Source: Rhodococcus opacus B4 (lineage in GTDB: Bacteria; Actinomycetota; Actinomycetes; Mycobacteriales; Mycobacteriaceae). From it: a stretch of 64,000 nt of DNA. The notes under the pieces were generated by a model. The model saw only the letters and a list, made by a program, of their open reading frames with translations. It searched no databases and was not told the DNA's origin. A program made the position numbers and the translations under genes. Below are positions 51,919-61,780 of the stretch, in pieces. The DNA is taken from NCBI RefSeq assembly GCF_000010805.1, contig NC_012522.1, positions 7,688,001 to 7,752,000 on the forward strand. The letters are read 5' to 3'. The first letter of the stretch is position 1, and every line of letters begins with the position of its first letter.

Positions 51919-53172
51919 GTGTTCATCCCGCCCCCGCACGCGTCTCCGGCGCCGGATCCTGTGCGGGACTGGGCCGACAGTGGAGTGGTAGCCCTCACCG
52001 GCCGGGTCGACGGGCCACCGATCGTCCCTCCCGGTCGGGCGGCGACGGTGGCGCGGGCGATGGCCGCGTGGATCGCCGACGTCAGTGCCCTCGGTGGTCG
52101 GCGGATCGGAGTCGACGGTGCCGGGTTGCTGTCGGAGCGGGCGGCGTTCACCGGGTTCCGGCGCCGCGGTGATGTGTCGCTGGGCGGCAGCTGCCGGTTG
52201 CTCCCGGCCGCCGACGGGTGGGCCGCCGTCTCCTGTGCCCGGCCCGACGATCCCGCGCTGCTCGGCGCCTTGGTGAGCAATGTCGTGGACGAGGACGATC
52301 CCTGGCCCGTTGTCGCCGACTGGGTGCGCCACCACAGCGGCGCAGAGTTGGCGCAGCGGGGGGCTCTGGTGAGCGTCGCAGCGGGCCCGGTGTCGAGGGC
52401 GCACACACCTCCACTGCCGCCGATGCCGCTGCACCCTCGGCCCGTCGACGGGTTGTTGGTCGTGGATTTCAGCGCCCTGTGGGCGGGCCCGCTGTGCGCC
52501 CATCTGCTCGGACTCGCCGGAGCACGTGTGGTGAAGGTCGAGACCCCGGACCGCCCGGACGGTGCGCGCCGCGGGAACGCGTCGTTCTACCGGCTACTTC
52601 ACGCGGGCCACGAATCGGTGGTGCTCGATCCCGCCACGACCGGGGGGCGCCGGGCCCTGACCGCGCTGGTCGCTGCCGCCGACATCGTGATCGAGGCGTC
52701 CCGCCCACGCGCACTGGCGGGTTTCGGGCTCGACGCCGCCGCCGTCGTCGACCGCGGGGCGACGTGGGTGTCGATCACCGCGTCCGGACGCGCCTCGGAC
52801 CGTATCGGCTTCGGTGACGACCTGTCCGCGACCGCAGGGCTGGTCGCTCGTGATGCCAAAGGTCCGGTCTTCGTCGGTGATGCGCTTGCCGACCCACTGA
52901 CCGGGGTCACCGCGGCGGCGCTCGCGATGTCCGCCCCTGCCGACGGGTCTGGGCACCTCTGGGATCTGTCGATGTCGGACCTGGTCGCGTCGACGCTGAC
53001 GGACGACCCGGTGCCGAAACCCACTCTGCGTGAAGGCCGGTGGGTGGTCGAGACCGCGTCGGGGGTCGTTCCGATCGCCGCACCGCGCGCCCGGACAGCG
53101 GCCGGGTGTGCCCCCGAATCCGGCGTGGACACCGCGGCGGTGCTGCGCTCGTTGGGGATCGCGGCGCCGTGA
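51919..53172 (+). CDS. CaiB/BaiF family CoA-transferase
   Basis: 417 aa from GTG. The canonical class III start, LLVVDFSALWAGPLCAHLLGLAGARVVKVETPDRPDG, appears only at residue 179. The first 170 residues (WADSGVVALTGRVDGPPIVPPGRAA ... GGSCRLLPAADGWAAVSCARPDDPALL) look like a second family half-domain placed in front. Probably moves CoA between carboxylic acids. Its stop overlaps the amidohydrolase start (GTGA). Confidence 0.82.
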   Translation: MFIPPPHASPAPDPVRDWADSGVVALTGRVDGPPIVPPGRAATVARAMAAWIADVSALGGRRIGVDGAGLLSERAAFTGFRRRGDVSLGGSCRLLPAADGWAAVSCARPDDPALLGALVSNVVDEDDPWPVVADWVRHHSGAELAQRGALVSVAAGPVSRAHTPPLPPMPLHPRPVDGLLVVDFSALWAGPLCAHLLGLAGARVVKVETPDRPDGARRGNASFYRLLHAGHESVVLDPATTGGRRALTALVAAADIVIEASRPRALAGFGLDAAAVVDRGATWVSITASGRASDRIGFGDDLSATAGLVARDAKGPVFVGDALADPLTGVTAAALAMSAPADGSGHLWDLSMSDLVASTLTDDPVPKPTLREGRWVVETASGVVPIAAPRARTAAGCAPESGVDTAAVLRSLGIAAP

Positions 53173-54572
53173 CCGGCCTGGTGATCCGCAACGCGGAGGT
53201 CGACGGCGTCTCCGGAATCGACGTGTCGATCTCCGACGACCGGATCACGGGGGTCGGGCCGAATCTGCCCGCAACGTCGGCGGACATGATCGACGCCCGA
53301 GGCGGTGCACTGATCCCCGGTCTGCACGATCACCACCTGCACCTGCATGCGATGGCCGCTGACGCCGCGTCCGTGTATTGCGGGCCGCCGGGTGTCCGCG
53401 ACGCCACCGCCCTGGCCGACGCGCTCGGGCGGGCCCCGGGCGACGACAACGGCTGGGTCCGCGGCGTCGGCTACATCGAGACCGTCGCGGGCGACCTCGA
53501 CGCCGACGCACTCGACCGACTCCACGCCGCACGCCCGGTGCGGGTGCAGCATCGCAGCGGTGCGATGTGGATGCTCAACGGCGCCGCCAGTGCTGCCATG
53601 CGGTTGGCCGACGCGTCGCATCCCGGAATCGAGCGCACCCCGGACGGCCGTCCCACCGGCAGGGTGTGGCGCGCCGACGCCTGGCTGCGGGACCGGCTCC
53701 CGCCGTCCGGTCCGCCGCGCCTCGATGCGGTCGGCGCCGCCCTCGCCCGGTGGGGAATCACGGGGGTTACCGACGCCAGCCCGGACCTCGACCCCCGTTC
53801 CCGCGCCGCGATCGAGGCGTCGGTCTCGGACGGCAGCCTGCCGCAGCGAGTGCACCTGCTCGGGGCACCGCCCGACAGCGGCACCACCGCAGTGCGGGGC
53901 CGGGTCACCGTGGGCCCCTACAAGATGGTGTTGGCCGACTCCGGGCTTCCCGATCTCGACGACCTCGCCGAACGGATCCGCGTCGTCCACGACCGGGGCC
54001 GGGCGGTGGCCGTGCACTGCGTCACCCGGGAGTCGTTGCTGCTTCTGCTCGCGGTTCTCGGCGACGTCGGGGCCCGGGCCGGTGACCGCATCGAACACGG
54101 CGCGCTCATCCCCGAGGAGACGATCGGCGACCTTCGTCGACAGGGACTCACCGTCGTGACCCAGCCCGGTTTCCTCGCGCACCGCGGTGACGATTACCTG
54201 CGCGACCTCGACGAGATCGACCACCCCGACCTGTATCGCTGCCGGTCGCTGATCGAGGCGGGCGTTCGGGTCGCACTCTCGAGCGACGCCCCCTACGGGC
54301 CGGCGGACCCCTGGGCGGTGATGACCGCCGCCGTCAACCGGCGGGCGCCGACCGGTGAAATCGTCGGAGGTTCCGAACGTCTCACTGCCGCAGATGCATT
54401 GACGCGATACCTCACCCCCGCGGACGATCCCGGCGGCAGACCCCGCACCGTCCGTCCGGGCGCACCCGCTGATCTGGTACTTCTGCATGCGCCGCTCACA
54501 GACGTCCTCAGCGCACCATCCGCCGATGCCGTCCGAGCCACCCTCTTCGGCGGAATACCGCACCGAATCTGA
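53169..54572 (+). CDS. Amidohydrolase family protein
   Basis: 467 aa from GTG 53169. Metal-site HxH in GLHDHHLHLHAMAAD, His in VAVHCVTRESLL and RIEHGALIPEETI, and Asp in ALSSDAPYGPADPW give the amidohydrolase ligand set; an N-terminal composite beta domain begins VIRNAEVDGVSGIDVSI. Similar to N-substituted formamide or cyclic amide hydrolases. Coupled to the CoA-transferase, suggesting a hydrolysis-then-activation step on an unknown acid or amide. Confidence 0.85.
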   Translation: MTGLVIRNAEVDGVSGIDVSISDDRITGVGPNLPATSADMIDARGGALIPGLHDHHLHLHAMAADAASVYCGPPGVRDATALADALGRAPGDDNGWVRGVGYIETVAGDLDADALDRLHAARPVRVQHRSGAMWMLNGAASAAMRLADASHPGIERTPDGRPTGRVWRADAWLRDRLPPSGPPRLDAVGAALARWGITGVTDASPDLDPRSRAAIEASVSDGSLPQRVHLLGAPPDSGTTAVRGRVTVGPYKMVLADSGLPDLDDLAERIRVVHDRGRAVAVHCVTRESLLLLLAVLGDVGARAGDRIEHGALIPEETIGDLRRQGLTVVTQPGFLAHRGDDYLRDLDEIDHPDLYRCRSLIEAGVRVALSSDAPYGPADPWAVMTAAVNRRAPTGEIVGGSERLTAADALTRYLTPADDPGGRPRTVRPGAPADLVLLHAPLTDVLSAPSADAVRATLFGGIPHRI

Positions 54573-55056
54573 AAGGCCCGTCAGGGGCGGGCGAACACGG
54601 CGCCGGCGATGGCATGTCCTGTGGTTACAGGTGGCGATCGCCGCCGCAGTTCTTCCCAGCTGGTCAGGCGTTGTCGGTCGAAGACTTTCCGCTGCGAGAG
54701 TGCGATGAACGATTCCATAGCGCGTTGTGGCCACACGTCCGGACCCCCATGGAATCTTGTAATCCGTCGTTGAACATCGCTTCCCCGAATGCGAGAGATC
54801 GGACGAGACTATGGCGATTCGTCCGCGATCGTACTGCTCGGATCCCTTTGTGCGATGCGTTGCGCCGCGCGGACCGGGCCAATACTGCCGTCTCGCGCTC
54901 GACGATCGACACCAACGATATGAACTATATGTCAGATATATGGGGTGAACGAGATGCGGACTTGCGCATACCACGTACCTTTGTGTCGAAACAAATTGTG
55001 AAACAGTCCATGAGTAACAGGATGGCACCCAACTGATCGAGGAAGAAAGGGACGCA
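54573..55056. other. Regulatory gap before the SDR-mhp-type cluster
   Basis: No supported gene. The last 150 bp are AT-rich with gatatgaactatatgtcag and agatatatgg, three spaced atatg units, likely the promoter and an activator or repressor site of the operon starting at 55057. Confidence 0.45.
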
Positions 55057-55818
55057 ATGTCAGATAAACTGCAGGGTAGGCGCATTATCATTACCGGAGG
55101 GGCCAGCGGAATGGGAGAAGGCCTTGTGCGGGCGTTTCCTGCCCTCGGGGCCGAAGTGGTATCGCTCGACCGCGCCGAGCGTGAGGGACGTGAGATCGCA
55201 GAGTCCAGCAAGGCTCGATTCGTCCAATGTGATGTTTCGGAACAGAAGTCGGTCGATGCGGCGTTCGCGCAGGCCGTCGATTCGCTGGGCGGTCTCGACG
55301 TCCTCATTCATGCAGCGGGCATCGCTCCAGGGGGAGCGGCCGAAGAGATTCCGCTCGACACCTGGAATCGGGTCATGGGCATCAACGCGACAGGCACGTT
55401 TCTCACGAATCAGGCGGCGTTCCGCCATCTGAGGGACGGCGGCGGACAGATCATCAACTTCGCGTCCGCCGCCGGGGTCCAGGGCTTGACGAATAAGGCT
55501 GCGTACTCGGCCAGCAAGGGTGCTGTGGTCGCGTGGACCCGCACCGCCGCTCAGGAATGGGGAAAATACGGCGTCACCGTGAACGCCATCGCTCCGGCAA
55601 TTTGGACTCCCATGTACGACAAGACCCGTGCATCGATGACGACGGAACAACTGGCCGCGCACGACGCGTACATGGCGAAAGCCGTCCCGCTCGGGGGCAA
55701 GCTCGGTGACGTCGAGAAGGATTTCGTTCCGGTGCTGGCCTTCCTCTCCGGTGAGGGCGCCCGGTTCATGACGGGGCAAATCTTCCCGGTCGACGGCGGA
55801 ACTCTAATGATGCGGTGA
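55057..55818 (+). CDS. SDR family oxidoreductase
   Basis: 253 aa, AAAGGGA before ATG. TGGASGMGEGLVRAF (cofactor), HAAGIAPGG, catalytic region NFASAAGVQGLTNKAAYSASKGAVVAW, and the tail GQIFPVDGGTLMMR. A classical SDR, first gene of the aromatic-type operon, possibly a cis-diol or hydroxyacyl dehydrogenase there. Confidence 0.9.
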   Translation: MSDKLQGRRIIITGGASGMGEGLVRAFPALGAEVVSLDRAEREGREIAESSKARFVQCDVSEQKSVDAAFAQAVDSLGGLDVLIHAAGIAPGGAAEEIPLDTWNRVMGINATGTFLTNQAAFRHLRDGGGQIINFASAAGVQGLTNKAAYSASKGAVVAWTRTAAQEWGKYGVTVNAIAPAIWTPMYDKTRASMTTEQLAAHDAYMAKAVPLGGKLGDVEKDFVPVLAFLSGEGARFMTGQIFPVDGGTLMMR

Positions 55819-55938
55819 CCGAAACGCGGCACACCCTCGACGTGACGCCGATAACCATCTAACGTTTGTGTCATGTTTGATTTCGTGCCACGGACCGACA
55901 GCGTTCCCCGGCGACGAGTCAGGTTCGAGGAGGGTGTC

Positions 55939-56814
55939 TTGAGTGAAGTGAAGCGGGCGACTGCGAACCGGATGGTGGTGTGCGCGAGCCACAGCCCAGG
56001 AATGGAGCGAGATGTCGACCGAGTGTTCGGTACCACGTTCCGAACGGGGTTGGCGCGCGCGAGTTCGATCGTCCGAGAATTCGATCCCGATTACATCGTC
56101 CTGTTCGGCGGGGACCACAGGCGGGCATTCCGTCACGTCGTCCCCACTTTCGGGGTGGCACTGTCTGCCGGGATCATGGCGGAGGCCGGGCATTCTCCAG
56201 GCGCATTGAACGTCCCCCAGGGCACTGCGAGAGGCCTCGCCGAGCATCTGCTCGACTCCGGGATAGATATCTCGGTCTGCCGGGATGTGCAGCTCGACCA
56301 CGCGTTCGCACAGCCTTTGCGTGATCTGACCGGCAGCGTGGACGCGTATCCCGTCATCCCGCTGCCCATCAACTGCGCAACGGCGCCGTTGCCCAAGGCC
56401 GAGCGGGTGCTCGCGTTCGGGGACGCGGTAGGCCGATATCTGTCCGGCACCGGCGATCGGGTGCTGGTCATCGGTACCGGCGGTCTTTCGCATTCGCCAC
56501 CCAGTCTCGAAGTGGACACGTACGACATCAGCGACGAGGAACGCGCCAGGATCATCGCGGAGGGTTCCGCCGCCGCGCGGAAGAAGATCAAACCTGCGTG
56601 GGACAAGGCCTTCCTGCACGCATCCGCGACCTGGGACAGGGAGGCCCTCGCGCGTCTCACCGACAGCGCGCACGCGGATGCCGGTGCGGGAGCCAACGAG
56701 GTGCGGACCTGGCTGGCTGCGGGTGCGGCCGGCGGCGGCGTTCCGCTCGAGCCGCTGATCTACGAGCCGGTGGAGGAGTGGATCACCGGCATGGCTGTCG
56801 CAGTGTCGGCGTGA
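55939..56814 (+). CDS. mhpB: MhpB-type extradiol dioxygenase
   Basis: 291 aa from TTG 55939, chosen for GAGGAGG five bases upstream; ATG 55873 adds 22 residues. It has VVCASHSPGM, LFGGDHRRAF, VQLDHAFAQPL and GTGGLSHSPP, the metal and acid-base histidine segments of 2,3-dihydroxyphenylpropionate 1,2-dioxygenase (LigB fold). It cleaves a catechol with a propionate-type side chain meta to the ring hydroxyls. An mhpA-like hydroxylase ends the same cluster. Confidence 0.87.
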   Translation: MSEVKRATANRMVVCASHSPGMERDVDRVFGTTFRTGLARASSIVREFDPDYIVLFGGDHRRAFRHVVPTFGVALSAGIMAEAGHSPGALNVPQGTARGLAEHLLDSGIDISVCRDVQLDHAFAQPLRDLTGSVDAYPVIPLPINCATAPLPKAERVLAFGDAVGRYLSGTGDRVLVIGTGGLSHSPPSLEVDTYDISDEERARIIAEGSAAARKKIKPAWDKAFLHASATWDREALARLTDSAHADAGAGANEVRTWLAAGAAGGGVPLEPLIYEPVEEWITGMAVAVSA

Positions 56815-56869
56815 TCTGACAGATTGTCGATAAAACTCCGCGGTCCTTTCTCTGCACGGAGGTGTGTTC

Positions 56870-58522
56870 GTGGGCTCGTCGTTCGATGTGGTGATTCTGG
56901 GTTCGGGTGCTGCCGGTTTGACGGCGGCCTTCACGGCGGCAGTGAGCGGTGCCCGGGTGGGGGTGTTCGAGAAGGCTGACAAGGTCGGTGGTACGGCCGC
57001 GTGGTCGGGCGGGAACGTGTGGGTTCCGAACAATCCGCTGATGGGTGCTGCCGGCGTCGCGGACTCCGAGGAGGAGTCGGTGGAATACATCATGTCGCTG
57101 TCACGGGGCTTGCTCGACGAGGACTTGGTGCGAGCGTTCGTGGTGGCGGGGCGCGAGATGGTGACCTTCCTCGACGCGGAAGCCGGAACGGAATTTTATG
57201 TTGCCGAAGGGTTTCCGGACTACCACGCCGAACATCCGGGCGGCAAGGCCGGTGGCGGCCGGACGTTGGAGACCCCGCTGTTCGCGTTCGACGCGTTGGG
57301 AGAGTGGGCGTCCCGGGTGACACCGGGACCCTATTTCGCGAATCTGCACCTCGTGCAATGTGAGACACCGATCGGCGCCGCAGTGCCGCGGCCGCCGTCG
57401 GACGCGGAGATCGCTCGCCGCCGGGAACGCGACGAGCGGGGACGAGGACAGTCGTTGGTGGGCCGGCTACTCGCTGCCTGCCTCGGGGCCGGGGTGGAAG
57501 TGTTCCCGGGCATGCGAGCCCGGAGATTGGTGACAGCGTCGGCGCCGGACGGTCGTGTGGCCGTGACGGGAGTGCATTTCGAGTCGGCCGGCGGCGAGCA
57601 CGTTGAGGTGACTGCCGGGTCTGGTGTGGTGCTGGCGACCGGGGGATTCGAGTGGAACGAGGAATTCAAAAGGGCGTTCCTGCGGGGTCCGCTGACGCAT
57701 CCGGTCTCGATGCCCACGTGTGAGGGCGACGGCTTGTCGATGGCGATGCGGGTCGGGGCGATGCTCGGGAACATGAGAGAGGCGTGGTGGAGTCCGGTGG
57801 CCGAATTGCCGGACGGTGTGAACGAGATGAACCGGGTGATGGTCAACGCGGACCGCACACGGCCACGGTCGATCATGGTGAACCGCTCGGGGCGGCGTTT
57901 CACGAACGAGGCGGCGAACTACAACGCCTTCGGTGGGGCATTCCACCAGGAGGATGTGGCCGCCTTCCGCTACGCCAACCTTCCGTGCTGGTTGATCTTC
58001 GATCAGGAGTATCTGCGGCGTTACGGCACGGTCGGACCGTGGCCGCCGGGAGAGGTAGCGCCGGAATGGATGACACGGGCCGACAGTGTTGCGGAGTTGG
58101 CTGCCGCCCTGGGGATTCCGGGCGAGGCGCTGGAACGGACGGTCGAACGGTGGAACGGACAGGTGGCGGAGGGATGCGATCCAGACTTCCACCGCGGTGA
58201 GAGTGCGCACGACCGATGGTGGGGCGACCCGCACCTGAAGGGTGCCGTCGAGGGCACCCTCGGTCCTCTGACCGAGGCGCCGTTCTATGCGGTGCGGCTC
58301 GAAAGCGGGGCGTTGGGGACGAAGGGCGGTCCGAAGGTCGACAAGCACGGCAGAGTGGTGGACCTCGACGGCGGGGTGATCGGCGGGTTGTTTGCGGCGG
58401 GCAACGTGATGGCGTCGCCGTTCGGGATGACGTACGGCGGCGCGGGTGGGACGCTGGCGCCGGCAATGGTGTTCGGATATCTCGCCGGTCGCCACGCCGC
58501 ATCGAGGCCGGTGCACCCATGA
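56870..58522 (+). CDS. FAD-dependent dehydrogenase, KstD/fumarate-reductase flavoprotein type
   Basis: 550 aa from GTG 56870 (GGAGG seven bases upstream). FAD motif VILGSGAAGLTAAFTAAVSGARVGVFEKAD, GTAAWSGGNVWVPNNP, and the C-terminal GLFAAGNVMASPFGMTYGGAGGTLAPAMVFGYLAGRHAA. This resembles 3-ketosteroid delta1-dehydrogenases, which desaturate a ring next to a ketone. Here it may aromatise or desaturate a cyclohexane-type ring ahead of hydroxylation. Its stop overlaps the acyl-CoA synthetase start. Confidence 0.87.
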   Translation: MGSSFDVVILGSGAAGLTAAFTAAVSGARVGVFEKADKVGGTAAWSGGNVWVPNNPLMGAAGVADSEEESVEYIMSLSRGLLDEDLVRAFVVAGREMVTFLDAEAGTEFYVAEGFPDYHAEHPGGKAGGGRTLETPLFAFDALGEWASRVTPGPYFANLHLVQCETPIGAAVPRPPSDAEIARRRERDERGRGQSLVGRLLAACLGAGVEVFPGMRARRLVTASAPDGRVAVTGVHFESAGGEHVEVTAGSGVVLATGGFEWNEEFKRAFLRGPLTHPVSMPTCEGDGLSMAMRVGAMLGNMREAWWSPVAELPDGVNEMNRVMVNADRTRPRSIMVNRSGRRFTNEAANYNAFGGAFHQEDVAAFRYANLPCWLIFDQEYLRRYGTVGPWPPGEVAPEWMTRADSVAELAAALGIPGEALERTVERWNGQVAEGCDPDFHRGESAHDRWWGDPHLKGAVEGTLGPLTEAPFYAVRLESGALGTKGGPKVDKHGRVVDLDGGVIGGLFAAGNVMASPFGMTYGGAGGTLAPAMVFGYLAGRHAASRPVHP

Positions 58523-60081
58523 CCTCGGGTCGGATCTCGGAACTGCCCGGACATCTGCGCGCGGACACCATCTTCGACCTTGTGATCGCTCGGGCGGAAG
58601 CAACGCCCGACGACACCCTCGTGATCGACGAGCGTCGGCGCACCGTGAGCTTTCGGGAGTTCCGAGAATCCGTCGAGCGGGTTTCCGCGGGCCTGGCCGA
58701 ACGCGGCGTCACCGCGGGCACGGTGGTCTCCTGGCAGTTGCCGAGTTGGATCGAGACCATGGTGCTGACCATGGCACTCTCCCGGATCGGCGCCGTGCAG
58801 AATCCTCTGATCATGATGCTGCGCGAACCCGAGGTGGAGTTCATCTGTCGTCAGGTCGGCAGTCGGCTTCTGATCGTCCCGGAGGAATTCCGCGGTTACG
58901 CCCACGGCAAGATGGCACGTTCGGTGGCCGCTCGGCTGCCCGGAATCGACGTCCTCGTCACCGACCGCACCCTTCCTCGGGCCGAACCTCGCACCGAGCA
59001 ACCGCCGCCGAAGCCGACCGATGTCCGCTGGGTGTTCTACACCTCCGGTACCACTTCGCAACCCAAGGGCGCCCGACACGTGGACACGGGACTACTCGCC
59101 GCTGCCGAAACATTCTGCGAAGCCGTCGCTCCTGGACCGGACGACAGGATCGCTGCGCTCGCACCGATCGCCCATGTGGGCGGTGTCCTGCACCTGCTCG
59201 TCGCGCTGATGTCCGGTGCGGCGTTGATCACCACCGACGTCTTCGAACCCGAGGCGACCGCGCGACTCCTCGCCGACACCGGTGTCACCCTGGGAGGCAA
59301 CGGAACCCCCTTCGCGCAAGCCCTTCTCCGGCAACAGCGTGCTCGTGATGGTCGGCTGTTCCCGGACCTGAGGGCCTTTCTCATCGGGGGGGCGCCGCGT
59401 CCGGTCGCCCTGCACCGCGAGGTCTCGAGCGAACTCGGCGGGGTGGGCCTGGTGTCCGGGTACGGGCTCACGGAATGCCCGTTCATCGCGTGGGGGAGTC
59501 CCTCGGGCAGCCCGAACGAGATCGCGGTGACCGAAGGCCGTCCGGGACCCGGCACATTCATACGTATCGTCGGCGCGGACGGCGCCGAAGTGGCTGCCGG
59601 CGAGCGCGGTGAACTGAGAGTGAAGGCCCGGCAACTCACCGTCGGGTACGTGGACGCCGCACTGGACGTCGAGGCGTTCGACGACGACGGCTACTTTCGC
59701 ACGGGTGACCTCGCCTTTCTCGACGACGAGGGATGCCTCAACATCGTCGGCCGTCTCAAGGACGTGATCATCAGGAACATGGAGAACATTTCCGCCCGGG
59801 AAGTCGAGGATCACCTCGTCACCGTTCCCGGACTCATCGATTCGACGATCATCGGACTCCCCGACCCGGAGACGGGTGAACGTGTCTGTGCGGTAGTGGT
59901 ACCCGAGGGTTCGGCGGTGGCTCCGAGCCTGGCCGACGTCTGCGAGCACCTCGTGGTCCGGGGGCTGAACAAGCGCAAGCTGCCCGTGCAGCTCGAGGTA
60001 CTCGATCAATTGCCCCGAAATGCCATGGGCAAGGTTGTGAAAAAGGATCTGGCCCGGTTGTTCGGGAAGGACGCCCAGTGA
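58519..60081 (+). CDS. Acyl-CoA synthetase (AMP-forming)
   Basis: 520 aa. Phosphate loop YTSGTTSQPKGA, YGLTECPF, GYFRTGDLAF, GRLKDVIIRNMENISAREVE and C-terminal NAMGKVVKKDL with the adenylation lysine are all intact. It activates a carboxylic acid to its CoA ester; the overlap with the KstD-like gene suggests the flavoprotein acts on the CoA ester or its precursor. Substrate likely a cyclic or aryl-alkyl acid. Confidence 0.9.
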   Translation: MTSGRISELPGHLRADTIFDLVIARAEATPDDTLVIDERRRTVSFREFRESVERVSAGLAERGVTAGTVVSWQLPSWIETMVLTMALSRIGAVQNPLIMMLREPEVEFICRQVGSRLLIVPEEFRGYAHGKMARSVAARLPGIDVLVTDRTLPRAEPRTEQPPPKPTDVRWVFYTSGTTSQPKGARHVDTGLLAAAETFCEAVAPGPDDRIAALAPIAHVGGVLHLLVALMSGAALITTDVFEPEATARLLADTGVTLGGNGTPFAQALLRQQRARDGRLFPDLRAFLIGGAPRPVALHREVSSELGGVGLVSGYGLTECPFIAWGSPSGSPNEIAVTEGRPGPGTFIRIVGADGAEVAAGERGELRVKARQLTVGYVDAALDVEAFDDDGYFRTGDLAFLDDEGCLNIVGRLKDVIIRNMENISAREVEDHLVTVPGLIDSTIIGLPDPETGERVCAVVVPEGSAVAPSLADVCEHLVVRGLNKRKLPVQLEVLDQLPRNAMGKVVKKDLARLFGKDAQ

Positions 60082-60163
60082 GCCTCTGCGTGAACTGATG
60101 TTCGATCGAGCACAGCAAATTCGAATCCAACGCGAACAACACTCGTGCGAGGAGGCACTTCTG

Positions 60164-61780
60164 ATGGAAATCGATGTCGAGGTCGCGGTGGTGGGTGCCG
60201 GTCCATGCGGTGCCACACTGGCCAATCTGCTGGGCACACAGGGCGTGACGACGGTTGTGCTCGACAAGGAGCCGGCGATCATCGACCATCCGAGGGCGGT
60301 GGCGGTCGACGACGAATCGTTGCGCTCGTTCCAGACCGCGGGGATCGTCGACGACATCGTGCGGGACACCATCCAGAATGCGCCGATCCGGTACTACAAC
60401 TCGCGCGGCAAGCAGTTGGCCCACGTGCGTCCCAGCGGGCAACCGTACGGCTGGCCTCGACGCAACCTGTTCCTTCAGCCGCTGATGGAAGCCGGGCTCC
60501 GGAAAGGCCTCGACCGTTTCGCCAACGTGGAACTCCATGCTGCCACCGAGGTCACGGAGTTGCTGCAGACTTCGAACGCGGTGCACCTGGTAGCGAAGTC
60601 CGAGGCGGGTGAAGTGCGGGTGCGAGCGCAGTACGTGGTCGGCGCGGACGGTGGCCGCAGCTTCGTCCGTGATGCAGCGGGTCTGCTGCTCACCGGGGAG
60701 ACGGCGCCGTCGAAGTGGCTCGTCGTCGACGTCGCCGAAGATTCCCTCGATGCGCCCTATTCGGCGGTCTACTGCGATCCGGATCGGCCGGCGATGACGA
60801 TCCCGCTACCGTACGGGTATCGGCGATTCGAATTCAAACTCCTACTTGACGAGACCGAGGAGGACGTCGTCACCGATCGGTCCGTCGATCGGCTGCTGCG
60901 AAAGTTCTACCGCGGGATACCGATGCCCACCGTCCTGCGGCGTCGCGTGTACTGGCATCATTCGCGGACAGCGGACCGGTTCGGGTCCGGCCGCGTCTTC
61001 GTGGCAGGCGACGCTGCGCACCTGCAACCGCCGTTCTTCGGGCAGGGCATGAACTCCGGAATCCGTGACGCGACGAACCTGGCATGGAAGTTGGCTGCGG
61101 TCGTCCAGGGACGGGCCGGTGACCGGTTGCTCGACACCTACGACGCAGAGCGCAGGAAGAATGCCGAGGCGATGGTGTCGTTCGCCACCCGGATCGGGAG
61201 CTACTATCAGCCGCGTAATCGCGCCACCGAGGTGGTGCGCGACGCCGTGTTCCGCGGGGTTCAGCTGATTCCCGGCGCGCGCGAATACATTCTGCAGATG
61301 AAATACAAGCCGGCGCCGCGTTACACCGACGGGGTGGTGGTGGCCGAACCGGAACAGGGCTCCGGATCTCCGGTAGGCCGGCTCTTCGGGCAGCCTTCGG
61401 TGCAACTCGCCGACGGCAACCGAGTGAAGCTGGACGATGCGGTCGGACGCGGATTTGCTGTTCTCGGGCTGACGGGCGATCCAGCAGAATCGCTCTCGCC
61501 GGCCACTCGAGCCCGCGTGAATGCGCTGGGGGCGAAACTGTTCCGCGTGACGGCTCCGCCGTCCGCGCGCCGCCACGGGTTCAGGGTGACGAGCAGCGGG
61601 AGTAGTTCGAGCACCGAACTGTTCGACGTCGACGGTGCGTTCCGCGACCTGAATCTCGAACGTCGGCAGGACGAGGTGATCGTCCTCCGGCCGGATCGGT
61701 ACGTGGCAGCGATGTGCCGGGCCGACGAACTGGACCGGGTCATGTCTCGCCTGTGCGACGGGATGGCCGTTCCCGGCTGA
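60164..61780 (+). CDS. mhpA: MhpA-type 3-(3-hydroxyphenyl)propionate hydroxylase
   Basis: 538 aa from ATG 60164 (GAGGAGG upstream). Group A flavoprotein monooxygenase: VAVVGAGPCGATLANLLG, VVGADGGRSFVRDAAG, and GDAAHLQPPFFGQGMNSGIRDATNLAWKL. The HPRAVAVDDESLRSFQ and QNAPIRYYNSRG segments are MhpA-like. It adds the second ring hydroxyl to give the catechol cleaved by the MhpB-type enzyme upstream. C-terminal thioredoxin-like domain from about residue 420. Confidence 0.88.
   Translation: MEIDVEVAVVGAGPCGATLANLLGTQGVTTVVLDKEPAIIDHPRAVAVDDESLRSFQTAGIVDDIVRDTIQNAPIRYYNSRGKQLAHVRPSGQPYGWPRRNLFLQPLMEAGLRKGLDRFANVELHAATEVTELLQTSNAVHLVAKSEAGEVRVRAQYVVGADGGRSFVRDAAGLLLTGETAPSKWLVVDVAEDSLDAPYSAVYCDPDRPAMTIPLPYGYRRFEFKLLLDETEEDVVTDRSVDRLLRKFYRGIPMPTVLRRRVYWHHSRTADRFGSGRVFVAGDAAHLQPPFFGQGMNSGIRDATNLAWKLAAVVQGRAGDRLLDTYDAERRKNAEAMVSFATRIGSYYQPRNRATEVVRDAVFRGVQLIPGAREYILQMKYKPAPRYTDGVVVAEPEQGSGSPVGRLFGQPSVQLADGNRVKLDDAVGRGFAVLGLTGDPAESLSPATRARVNALGAKLFRVTAPPSARRHGFRVTSSGSSSSTELFDVDGAFRDLNLERRQDEVIVLRPDRYVAAMCRADELDRVMSRLCDGMAVPG

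Noticed and set aside
54614-55036. 140-codon open frame before the SDR gene
   Set aside because: No ribosome site, mixed composition, overlaps the AT-rich promoter region.
52599-55307. 902-codon minus-strand open frame opposite the CoA-transferase and amidohydrolase genes
   Set aside because: Antisense shadow: no domain, and both plus-strand genes have intact family motifs.
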